Assembly: GCA_045128275.1 (NCBI GenBank)
Contig: JBGVRH010000054.1
Location: 1-48,744, forward strand
Direction of reading: 5' to 3'
Length of the DNA: 48,744 bases
From: CAMEON01 sp045128275
GTDB lineage: Bacteria; Bacillota; Clostridia; Oscillospirales; CAG-272
In this document: in pieces, positions 1 through 7,844 of the stretch
Layout: every line of letters starts with the position of its first letter
Position numbering within the stretch: the first letter of the stretch is position 1
Made by a program: the position numbers and the translations under genes
Notes under the pieces: model-generated
What the model saw: only the letters and a program-made list of their open reading frames with translations
Database searches by the model: none
Told to the model about the DNA's origin: nothing

Positions 1-84
1 GCCACATAGAACATACCAATATGTTTCGGGTGTAGAGGCAAAAAATATATATCTGACAATAGATAAAGGCAATTTTCAGGTTGC

Positions 85-106
85 GGAGCGACGAGGGCGT
101 CGCTCC
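85..106. repeat. Perfect palindromic hairpin next to a stop codon
   Basis: A 9-bp perfect stem (GGAGCGACG, loop AGGG, CGTCGCTCC) directly abuts the stop codon of the minus-strand gene that ends at 107. There is no clear T-run on either side, so it is either a REP-like palindrome or a weak terminator. The first 84 bases of the window hold no gene that I can support. Confidence 0.45.
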
Positions 107-625
107 CTACAATTCCAATTCTCCCAGATACCCCTCCGCCTCCTCCCGCGAGCGGAAGGTCACTACGGCTTTGTCGGGATATTTCCCGATCAATTCCCAT
201 ATCCTCGGCCGACTCTCGGTCTCAAACGCGCGGATGAACTCCAGAAACTTCGGATCGTCTCCTTCCTCCACCCACGGCATATCCGACCGCTTCTGCCCCC
301 GTCTGGCGCGGACTCCCTCGAGGCACACCTCGGCGGGGTAGTCCAGAAAGATCAAGAGGTCGCAGGCGGAAATGCGCCACTCCATAGTGGCATTGTAGTT
401 GCCGTCCATGATCCACTCCTCACGGGCTATGATCTCTTGCATCAGCGGGTAAAATTCCTCCCTTGAGAGATGGGTGCGGTCATCCCTCCAGTAGATGGCG
501 TCCAGATGGTACAGGGGCAGGCCCACCCGGTCGCGGAGGGCGCGGGAGAAGGTGGACTTGCCGCCCCCGGGACAGCCGATGACGGCGACCCGCTTGTAGG
601 GGAATGCTTTCATGATCTTTCCCAT
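107..625 (-). CDS. NMP-kinase-like ATPase (FlaR / DNA topology modulation protein family)
   Basis: This is a 172-residue P-loop protein. Walker A (GCPGGGKST) lies at residues 17-25 and is followed by HLDAIYWRDD, a pattern typical of the adenylate-kinase-like family often annotated as topology modulation protein or FlaR. The family is predicted to phosphorylate a small substrate or nucleotide; the real substrate is unknown. The start ATG lies 3 nt after the stop codon of the upstream alpha-galactosidase gene, so the two are probably translationally coupled. A second ATG at residue 5 is possible. The DNA-topology name is historical, and nothing in the sequence supports a direct role in supercoiling. 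Confidence 0.8.
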   Translation of the reverse strand: MGKIMKAFPYKRVAVIGCPGGGKSTFSRALRDRVGLPLYHLDAIYWRDDRTHLSREEFYPLMQEIIAREEWIMDGNYNATMEWRISACDLLIFLDYPAEVCLEGVRARRGQKRSDMPWVEEGDDPKFLEFIRAFETESRPRIWELIGKYPDKAVVTFRSREEAEGYLGELEL

Positions 626-628
626 CCC

Positions 629-3205
629 TCACGCCTCACGGTAGGTGAGGAGCAGGGACTGCCGCTTCTCGGGGATGGTCAGGGTCAGACCCTCCGCCAG
701 CAGGGTAGTGCCCGCCACGGTGAAGCTCTCCCCCGTATCCTCGTTGGTGAAGACGTAATTCCGTCTGCGGTCGATGCCCCCAAGCTCCACGTGAGCCTGC
801 TCATAGGGACACATGGCGCGGCGGAAGGCCAGGATCAGACCGCTTCCGTCAGAGCGGGCGTGGTACTGGGAGGCCACCCAGGTGGTGTTGATGTCCGAGG
901 GGGGGATGAGGGGGAAGAAGTCCTCGGCGAAGTAGTGGCGCAGGCGGGCATACTCGGCAAAGTAGCGCTTCGCCCAGTCGAAGGGCTCGTTCATACCGCC
1001 CACACGCCATTCGGGGTCGGCATGCTCCCAGGTGCGCACCGTCATGCCATTCGTGTAGGCGCTGCGGAAGCTGTAGGTGTCCCCCAGGGTGGGGCCGTAG
1101 CCGATGCCCGAGTAGGGATACCACCAGGCCGCCCGCATATTGCTATTCTGGTTGACCTCGGGACAGCAGTCCCAGGTGCATTGGTAGTCGCTTCGCCACA
1201 GGGGTACGGAGCGGGACAGCATCTCGATGTCGATGCGGTGGCCGCCGCCCGCGCAGTCGTCGATGAGCAGGTGGGGGAAACGCTCCAGCAGAGCGTCCCA
1301 GAACCGCCAGAGATTGTTGATGTGATGGATCTCGGTGGCACCCTTGCGCTCACCGTTGGGATCGGCATCCCGATCCGCGCGGTTCCAGGTGGCCAGCGGG
1401 TTGAAGTTGAAGTCCTGGCGGTAGCAGTCCACCCCCACCTCGGCGATCACCTTGGAGATGCGCTCGATGAGCTGATCACAGACCTCGTTCTTGCCGATGT
1501 CGATCAGCACGTCGTTGTCCTCGGGGCTGTTCGTCCAGAGGTAGTCCGTCCACTCACAGACCGACCGCCGCATCCGCTCAGGCTCGAACCAGAGCTGGAA
1601 CTTCATGCCCCGCTCGTGGAGGAAGTCGGTGACATCGCGGTAGCCCCCTGGATGGTAGAACCTGTTGACCTCCCACGTGCCCACGTTGCCCCAGTCGGCG
1701 GACTGGGTGGCGGTGGTGGTGGAGCGGAGAGGCTCGTACCAGCCCGCGTCCACCCAGCAGTAATCGAAGGCATCCAGCCCGTGGGACAGGATACCATCCC
1801 AGCGCTCCATCAGCTCGTCGGAGGGGATACCGCCCCAGAAGATGGCGGAGAAGGGGCATTGGGTGCCCCTCGCCCCCTTGAAGCGGCCCATGGGGGACAC
1901 GGCCTCGCGGATAAACCGCCGCCAGAGGTTGTGGGCGTTGACCTGCCCCTCTCGGTAGGGCATGACGGTGGCGGAGGCGGTGCGGAAGGACTCCCCCGGC
2001 TCCATGCGTAGGGAGACCTCGGGGAGGCTGTGACGGATGCGGAAATCTGCCTCGCCTCGGTCAAAGTAGGCCTTCCATTGACCCGTCCAGCCCAGGGCGG
2101 TCAGCATACCGTTTTGGTGATCGCCGCCCTCGTTGACCTCAAAGAAGGGGGCAGTACCCATGCCGCTCCGTCCCGCCTGGTTGCAGACCTCCTTGTGATC
2201 CCCCGCCCACATACGGTGGGGGGTGACGGTGTGGTCGTGATCGTTGATGTTGGCACCGTCGGAGATAAAGAGGCGGAGGGTCTTAGGCTCCCAGGTGTAC
2301 TGCTTGTTGCGGCGGGTGCGGGCGGGGTCGGGAGCCATGGGGATGGTCAGATCGCAGTCGCAGAGGTTCTCGATCAACGCGCTTCTGCGGTCGGTGGGAT
2401 TGCGCCAGAGGTTTGTCCAGCGGGTCACGCCGTAGTCCTGCAAAAATTCCGTGACCACCGTCAGCTCCACACCGTCGGGGAGGGTGTAGATCACGCGGTC
2501 GGCCTCGCATTTCACGGCGACCTCCAGCTCGTCAAAGGGCGTCCCGCCGTAGGTAAAGGAGAGGGCGGGTACCGCGATGGGACGCACCGAGGGGGCGCGG
2601 CAGGCGCAGATGAAGTCGTTCAACGGCTCGCAGGAGGGTTGGGTACTGCGGATGCGCTCGTTCTTGCCCGCGTCGTAGCGGTAGTGCATCCCCTCGGCTT
2701 CTCCCTTGCCCGCGTAGATGAAGGTGTGCAGGGGATCGCCGTTTTGGTTGGGACGGACGAAGACCACGTCGCCGGGGAGAAGCTCCTCCACCGTGTCGAT
2801 GCGGGTAAAGCCATGCTCCAGACACCAATCGGTCAGCCACGGGCCGCTGACGCACTTGCCGTGGATGTAGGGCTGATCCGTAAAGCCCGCGCGGTACAAG
2901 ACCCAATCCACCAGACGGTCACAGCTGATGATGCGGGCATCGTGGTTGAAGGCGGGGTTGATGGGGGCGTGACCGTAGACAAATTCCTCGTCGCGGATGG
3001 TATCGCAGATGCACTTGGCGTGGTAGAGGATGGCCGAGCTGATCTCTCCTCCCGCGGCGTAGAGCATCCGACCTGCGGTGTCATACACGGCACCGCCGTA
3101 GAGGGCATTCTCGTCGGCAAAGGCGCGGGCTTCCTCAAAGGAGGGGAAGACGGTCAAGGGGGCTCTCTCGGCTGTGGGAGCGGTGCGGACGGTGTAGAGT
3201 GACAT
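629..3205 (-). CDS. GH36-type alpha-galactosidase with N-terminal NlpC/P60-like domain
   Basis: The protein has 858 residues. The C-terminal two thirds match the glycoside hydrolase family 36 fold: FWGGIPSDE, CWVDAGWYEP, LWFEPERM, then YRQDFN with the likely nucleophile D598, and DDCAGGGHRID with the likely acid/base D659. It probably removes terminal alpha-galactose from oligosaccharides such as raffinose or melibiose. No signal peptide is seen, so it should be cytoplasmic. Residues about 85-205 resemble an NlpC/P60-like cysteine peptidase or amidase fold (ISCDRLVDWVLYRAG with C95, LPGDVVFV, then PLHTFIYAG with H160), which is unusual for GH36. The start at 3205 has AAAGGAG upstream; an in-frame ATG at 3259 overlaps the promoter and is unlikely. 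The gene is divergent from the beta-galactosidase gene. Confidence 0.85.
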   Translation of the reverse strand: MSLYTVRTAPTAERAPLTVFPSFEEARAFADENALYGGAVYDTAGRMLYAAGGEISSAILYHAKCICDTIRDEEFVYGHAPINPAFNHDARIISCDRLVDWVLYRAGFTDQPYIHGKCVSGPWLTDWCLEHGFTRIDTVEELLPGDVVFVRPNQNGDPLHTFIYAGKGEAEGMHYRYDAGKNERIRSTQPSCEPLNDFICACRAPSVRPIAVPALSFTYGGTPFDELEVAVKCEADRVIYTLPDGVELTVVTEFLQDYGVTRWTNLWRNPTDRRSALIENLCDCDLTIPMAPDPARTRRNKQYTWEPKTLRLFISDGANINDHDHTVTPHRMWAGDHKEVCNQAGRSGMGTAPFFEVNEGGDHQNGMLTALGWTGQWKAYFDRGEADFRIRHSLPEVSLRMEPGESFRTASATVMPYREGQVNAHNLWRRFIREAVSPMGRFKGARGTQCPFSAIFWGGIPSDELMERWDGILSHGLDAFDYCWVDAGWYEPLRSTTTATQSADWGNVGTWEVNRFYHPGGYRDVTDFLHERGMKFQLWFEPERMRRSVCEWTDYLWTNSPEDNDVLIDIGKNEVCDQLIERISKVIAEVGVDCYRQDFNFNPLATWNRADRDADPNGERKGATEIHHINNLWRFWDALLERFPHLLIDDCAGGGHRIDIEMLSRSVPLWRSDYQCTWDCCPEVNQNSNMRAAWWYPYSGIGYGPTLGDTYSFRSAYTNGMTVRTWEHADPEWRVGGMNEPFDWAKRYFAEYARLRHYFAEDFFPLIPPSDINTTWVASQYHARSDGSGLILAFRRAMCPYEQAHVELGGIDRRRNYVFTNEDTGESFTVAGTTLLAEGLTLTIPEKRQSLLLTYREA

Positions 3206-3244
3206 ATCGTTGAATCTCCTTTCGGGAATATTGTCGATAGGTAT

Positions 3245-3273
3245 ATTGTAGCATCTCACCGAAAATCTGTCAA
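3245..3273 (-). promoter_or_regulatory. Sigma-A-type promoter of the alpha-galactosidase operon
   Basis: On the minus strand, TTGACA (3268-3273) and TACAAT (3245-3250) are separated by 17 bp, with TGC just before the -10. It lies about 40 nt upstream of the start codon and drives the GH36 gene and probably the kinase-like gene behind it. Confidence 0.75.
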
Positions 3274-3301
3274 TGCTTTCTTACCAATTTACCGAAAAAC
3301 A

Positions 3302-3330
3302 TTGACTTTTCACCTGAAAAATGGTATGAT
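3302..3330 (+). promoter_or_regulatory. Sigma-A-type promoter of the beta-galactosidase gene
   Basis: TTGACT (3302-3307) and TATGAT (3325-3330) are separated by 17 bp, with an extended -10 TGG. The two divergent promoters have their -35 boxes only about 28 bp apart, so one regulator bound between them could control both galactosidases. I see no obvious operator palindrome there. Confidence 0.75.
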
Positions 3331-3374
3331 ATAGGTATCTATGATCCAATACCCTACGAAAGGATTTGATCACC

Positions 3375-6300
3375 ATGAACGAATTCATCTTCAAGGCGAA
3401 CTACCACCAGGATCCCTCCACTCTCCACGTGGGCTGCGAGGCTCCCCGCGCCTATTTCATCCCCTACCAGAACGAAAAGGCCGCTATGGCGGGCAACCGC
3501 AATGCCTCTCACCGCTTCCTGACCCTCTGCGGTGACTGGGACTTCACCTTCTACAAGTCTCTCCGCGACCTCCCCGACTTCGCGGCGGAGGGCTTTGCTT
3601 CGGACAGCCAAAAGATCAATGTCCCCCGCTCCTGGCAGACCATGCTGGGTCGGGGCTACGATACACCCAACTACGTCAACGTGGCCTACCCCATCCCCGT
3701 AGCCCCGCCCTTTGTTCCCGACGATAACCCCTGCGGCCTCTACAGCCGCTCGGTCAAGCTCCACCCCGCTATGCTGGAGGGGAAGTCCGTCTACCTCAAT
3801 TTTGAGGGCGTGGACTCCTGCTTCTACCTCTTCATCAATGGGCAGTTCGTGGGCTACAGCCAGGTCAGCCACATGACCAGCGAGTTTGAAGTCAGCAAGT
3901 ATCTCCATGCGGGCGAGAACCTCATCCAGGTTCTCGTGCTGAAATGGTGCGACGGCACCTACCTGGAGGATCAGGACAAGTTCCGCTGGTCGGGCATCTT
4001 CCGCGAGGTGTTCCTCCTCCTCCGCGACCCCGTCCACATCGTGGACATTCACGCCCGTCCTGTCGTCAACGAGGCCTACACCCGCGGCTTCTGCCCCACC
4101 GAGATCACGGTCAATGGCGAGGCTCTGGTGGAGTACAAGCTCCTGCGCCCCAACGGCATGCGCATCGAGTCGGGGAGCCTCTTCATCAAGGGGAAGGGAA
4201 CCATTGATTTTCTGGTGGACGCTCCCGAGCTGTGGAACGATGAGGATCCCAATCTCTACACCCTGCTCATCACCTGCGGCGGCGAGACTATCCCCCTGAA
4301 GGTAGGCTTCCGTACCATCGAGATCAAGGACGGTGTCCTCTACTTCAACGGCGAGAAGATCAAGCTGAAGGGTGTCAACCGCCATGACAGCCACCCTATC
4401 CTTGGCTCCGCCACCCCCGTGGATCACATGATCCGCGACCTCATGATCATGAAGCGGCACAATATCAACTGTGTCCGCACCAGCCACTACCCCAACGATC
4501 CCCGCTTCCTGTCCCTGTGCGACGAGTACGGCTTCTACGTCATCGACGAGACCGACATGGAGACCCACGGCATGGCCATGGTGGGCAACTGGGACGAGCT
4601 GACCGTAAGTCCCGACTGGACCGAGGCCTTCGTGGATCGTACCGCCCGTATGTACGAGCGGGACAAGAACCACGCCTGCGTGCTGATGTGGTCTCTGGGT
4701 AACGAGTTCGGTGTGGGTGAGAACCAGCGCAAGCAGAGCGAGTATATCCACGCCCGTGACCCGAAGGCTCTCGTCCATTCCGAGGACGCCTCCCGCCGTA
4801 CCTCCAACCGTCTGCACGGCGACATGAAGGGTAAGACCGACGAGGAGATCGGCACCGCCCTGGAATGCGATTACATCGACGTGGAGAGCCGCATGTATCC
4901 TGCCCCCGACGAGATCCGCGCCACCTACTTTGACCGCCATATCTACACCAAGCCCCTGTTCCTCTGCGAGTATTCCCACGCCATGGGTAACGGCCCCGGA
5001 TGCCTGAAGGAGTACTGGGATCTCATCTACGCCGAGGATGGCTTCATGGGCGGCTGTGTCTGGGAGTTCATCGACCACTCCGCCGCCATTGGTGACAACC
5101 GCATCGCAGAGCCTCACTTCACCTACGGCGGCGACTTCGGCGACCATCCCCACGACGGCAACTTCTGCGTGGACGGTCTGGTGTACCCCGACCGCCGTCC
5201 CCACACGGGTCTCATGGAGTACAAGCAGGTCATCAAGCCCTTCGCTGTGGAGTCCTTCGACCCCACCACGGGTAAGATCGTGATCAAGAACCGCCGCTAC
5301 TTCACCGATCTCTCCGACCTCGACTTCGTCTGGACGGTGGAGTGCAACGGCGAGACCATGGAAAGCGGCCGCGCCCTGCTCCCCGTGGAGCCTCAGGAGA
5401 CCGCCGAGCTGACCATCCCCGCAGAGGCGTGGGACGTGGACGGCGACCGCTACGTCACCATCACCGCATATCAGAACACCGCTACCCCTTGGGGCGGCGT
5501 GGGCTTTGAGGTAGGCTTTGAGCAGATGGCCATCCCTGCCGAGAGACCCGCTCCCACCCCCATGGCCGAGACCATGTCTCCCTACGCTACCATTACCTAC
5601 ACCGCTACCGCCGACACCATCACGGTGGAGACCACCGCCACCACCTACACCGTTGACCGCTACCACGGACTCATCACCTCCATGGTGGATAACGGCCACG
5701 AGCTGCTGGCCTCGGCTGTGAGGCCCACGGTCTGGCGCGCCCCCACGGATAATGACCGCAACATCCGCCACCATTGGCAGGGACGGGGCTACTACGGCGC
5801 GGCCGTCAAGTGCTACGAGTGCGCCGTCACCGCATCCGACGCGACCTCGGTCACCGTCACCGCCAAGCTCTCCATGAGCTCCGCCGTCCAGCGTCCCTTC
5901 CTCCACATGGATGCCGTCTATACCTTCCATGCCGAGGGCGGCGTGACTCTGTCCTACCGTGTCAAGGTGGCCGATAACGCCCCCTTCCTGCCTCGCTTCG
6001 GCGTGGAGTTCCTCATGCCCGAGGAGAACGAGACCCTGCGCTACTTCGGCCGCGGCCCCGTGGAGAGCTACCGCGACAAGCGTCACGCCTCCCGCCAGGG
6101 TCTGTTCGAGACCACCGTCACCGACCACTTCGAGCATTACGTCCGTCCCCAGGAGAACATGGCCCACGCCGACACCCGCTGGATGCTGGTGTCCTCGGTG
6201 GCGGGTCAGGGACTTCTGGCCGTGACCGCAGGGAAGGATTTCAGCTTCAACTGCTCCCACTTTACCCCTAAGCAGCTCACCGACACGGCACATGATTACG

Positions 6301-6488
6301 AGCTTGTCCCCATGAAGGAGACCTGCGTCAATCTGGACATGATCCAGTCGGGCATCGGCTCCAACTCCTGCGGCCCCGGGCTGTATCCTCACTGGCAGCT
6401 CTCCGAAAAGGAGTTTGACTTCTCCATCCGCCTCATGCCCGTGTTCGCCCATGCCGTGGATCCCTTCGAGGAGACCGAAAGAGCATGA
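3375..6488 (+). CDS. lacZ: Beta-galactosidase, GH2 family (LacZ type)
   Basis: At 1037 residues this is the usual length for LacZ-type GH2 enzymes, which split lactose and other terminal beta-galactosides. Domains run in order: sugar-binding jelly roll (about 40-210), Ig-like domain, TIM barrel from about residue 320, and C-terminal small-chain domains. The general acid is E444 in MWSLGNEFG and the nucleophile is E532 in LFLCEYSHAMGNG. No signal peptide is present. The ATG at 3375 is preceded by AAAGGA at a good distance; an upstream in-frame TTG at 3366 lies too close to that site. The stop codon overlaps the ATG of the next gene (ATGA). Confidence 0.95.
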   Translation: MNEFIFKANYHQDPSTLHVGCEAPRAYFIPYQNEKAAMAGNRNASHRFLTLCGDWDFTFYKSLRDLPDFAAEGFASDSQKINVPRSWQTMLGRGYDTPNYVNVAYPIPVAPPFVPDDNPCGLYSRSVKLHPAMLEGKSVYLNFEGVDSCFYLFINGQFVGYSQVSHMTSEFEVSKYLHAGENLIQVLVLKWCDGTYLEDQDKFRWSGIFREVFLLLRDPVHIVDIHARPVVNEAYTRGFCPTEITVNGEALVEYKLLRPNGMRIESGSLFIKGKGTIDFLVDAPELWNDEDPNLYTLLITCGGETIPLKVGFRTIEIKDGVLYFNGEKIKLKGVNRHDSHPILGSATPVDHMIRDLMIMKRHNINCVRTSHYPNDPRFLSLCDEYGFYVIDETDMETHGMAMVGNWDELTVSPDWTEAFVDRTARMYERDKNHACVLMWSLGNEFGVGENQRKQSEYIHARDPKALVHSEDASRRTSNRLHGDMKGKTDEEIGTALECDYIDVESRMYPAPDEIRATYFDRHIYTKPLFLCEYSHAMGNGPGCLKEYWDLIYAEDGFMGGCVWEFIDHSAAIGDNRIAEPHFTYGGDFGDHPHDGNFCVDGLVYPDRRPHTGLMEYKQVIKPFAVESFDPTTGKIVIKNRRYFTDLSDLDFVWTVECNGETMESGRALLPVEPQETAELTIPAEAWDVDGDRYVTITAYQNTATPWGGVGFEVGFEQMAIPAERPAPTPMAETMSPYATITYTATADTITVETTATTYTVDRYHGLITSMVDNGHELLASAVRPTVWRAPTDNDRNIRHHWQGRGYYGAAVKCYECAVTASDATSVTVTAKLSMSSAVQRPFLHMDAVYTFHAEGGVTLSYRVKVADNAPFLPRFGVEFLMPEENETLRYFGRGPVESYRDKRHASRQGLFETTVTDHFEHYVRPQENMAHADTRWMLVSSVAGQGLLAVTAGKDFSFNCSHFTPKQLTDTAHDYELVPMKETCVNLDMIQSGIGSNSCGPGLYPHWQLSEKEFDFSIRLMPVFAHAVDPFEETERA

Positions 6489-7237
6489 AACCAATGCGAC
6501 TCGATAAGTATTTGAGCCTCGCCGGCATCGCCTCCCGCACCGAGACCTCCAAGGCCGTGCGGGGGGGCGAGGTGCTGGTGGACGGCATCCCCGCCAAGAA
6601 GGCGGATATGCAGGTGGATCCCGATACGGTGCAGGTGACCTTCAAGGGTCAGCCCGTGGTCTACCGACAGTTCACCTACATCCTCCTGCACAAGCCCGAC
6701 GGGGTGGTCAGTGCCACCGAGGACGGCCGAGAGCAGACGGTGCTGGATCTCCTCCCCGAGGAGCTTCGCCGCATCCGTCCCGCCCTCTTCCCCTGCGGGC
6801 GGCTGGATAAGCACACCACGGGGCTCATGCTCCTGACCAACAACGGCGACCTCTCCCACCGCCTCCTCTCCCCCGCCCGCCACGTGGACAAGACCTATGC
6901 CTTTGCGGTGAAGTTCCCTCTGTCCGAGGAGGATCTGACCGCCCTGGAGAGCGGCGTGGACATCGGCGGCTATGTGACCGCCCCCTGTAAGGTGGAGCTT
7001 GACCCCAAAGACCCCGATCAGCGGGGAAGCAGCGGCCGCATTACCCTCCATGAAGGGAAGTACCATCAGATCAAGCTCATGATGGAGGCCAGACACAACC
7101 AGATCACAAGACTTCAGCGCATCACCTTCGGGCCGCTGATCCTCGATCCCGCGCTGGATGCGGGGGAGTGGAGGATGTTGACCGAGGGGGAGGTTAGGGC
7201 GCTGGAGGAGAAGGGAGAAGCACGTGGAGAACCGTGA
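6485..7237 (+). CDS. rsuA: rRNA pseudouridine synthase, RsuA/RluB family
   Basis: This 250-residue protein begins with an S4 RNA-binding domain (MRLDKYLSLAG, residues 4-14, to about 60), followed by the pseudouridine synthase core. The catalytic aspartate is D108 in CGRLDKHTTGL. The family converts a specific uridine in rRNA; 16S U516 is the RsuA target, but RluB/RluE-type 23S targets cannot be excluded by eye. Its ATG overlaps the lacZ stop codon by 4 nt, so it is translated from the lacZ message. Confidence 0.9.
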   Translation: MKPMRLDKYLSLAGIASRTETSKAVRGGEVLVDGIPAKKADMQVDPDTVQVTFKGQPVVYRQFTYILLHKPDGVVSATEDGREQTVLDLLPEELRRIRPALFPCGRLDKHTTGLMLLTNNGDLSHRLLSPARHVDKTYAFAVKFPLSEEDLTALESGVDIGGYVTAPCKVELDPKDPDQRGSSGRITLHEGKYHQIKLMMEARHNQITRLQRITFGPLILDPALDAGEWRMLTEGEVRALEEKGEARGEP

Positions 7238-7793
7238 CAAATTCGAGCAGGATCTGAAGATGCTGGAGTATTTTCAAAGTGAGTTCGAATATCGCCATCA
7301 GCATTACTGGCGTATTCTGGAGCGCTTTTTCATACTGTTCATTGTGGTAGCCACCCTGCCGATCCTCAAGGGCCTTCTGGGCATTGAGATACTGGGGGAA
7401 TTCAACCGCCACGTGGTGGTGTTTCAGATCGCCGCCCTGGCCATTGCCGTCATCCAGCTGATCGTTCTGTTGGATGAGGGCAAAAAGATCAGCGCCGTCA
7501 ATAAGACCAAGTATGAGCTCAACAAGAGAATGGAGTATCCCAGATACCGCTATTACCTATACAGTGAGCAGGAAAAAAAGAAGAAAACCAAGAGCAAGGA
7601 GCAGCCAAAAGGAAAAGAGGAGGGAGCCGCAGCCGAGGGAAAAGACGTACCCGCGGAGGAACCCGCTTCGGAGAACGAAAGCCAACCGGAGCCAAAGAAG
7701 AATCGGACCGGCTTGGCCCAACTGCTCCCCATCCTGGTTTTCATCTTCCAGCTCATCATCATTGCCAGCATTCTAATCCTCACGTACAGCTGA
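7224..7793 (+). CDS. Small membrane protein with charged linker, function unknown
   Basis: I do not recognise this 189-residue protein. It starts with a GTG that overlaps the end of rsuA by 14 nt, with GGGAGAA upstream. Predicted topology: hydrophobic segments at about 35-52 and 65-85, a lysine/glutamate-rich soluble stretch (about 115-160) containing EQEKKKKTKSKEQPKGKEE, and a third transmembrane segment at the very C-terminus. The low-complexity linker separates two membrane anchors. Its place between rsuA and tex gives no functional hint. Confidence 0.7.
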   Translation: MENRDKFEQDLKMLEYFQSEFEYRHQHYWRILERFFILFIVVATLPILKGLLGIEILGEFNRHVVVFQIAALAIAVIQLIVLLDEGKKISAVNKTKYELNKRMEYPRYRYYLYSEQEKKKKTKSKEQPKGKEEGAAAEGKDVPAEEPASENESQPEPKKNRTGLAQLLPILVFIFQLIIIASILILTYS

Positions 7794-7844
7794 CCATCCG
7801 TCAGCCATAGGACATACCAACACATCAAGGAGAACCCCCATTTT

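Noticed and set aside
2244..3202. Plus-strand frames inside the alpha-galactosidase gene
   Set aside because: Shadow frames with no family match or start signals.
3354..6494. A 1046-codon open frame on the minus strand opposite lacZ
   Set aside because: It mirrors the GC-rich third positions of lacZ, has low-complexity G/V/H-rich translation, and no ribosome binding site or family match. Similar antisense frames opposite tex (7773-10010), the ABC gene (19555-22200) and the M16C gene (40778-42736) are rejected for the same reason.
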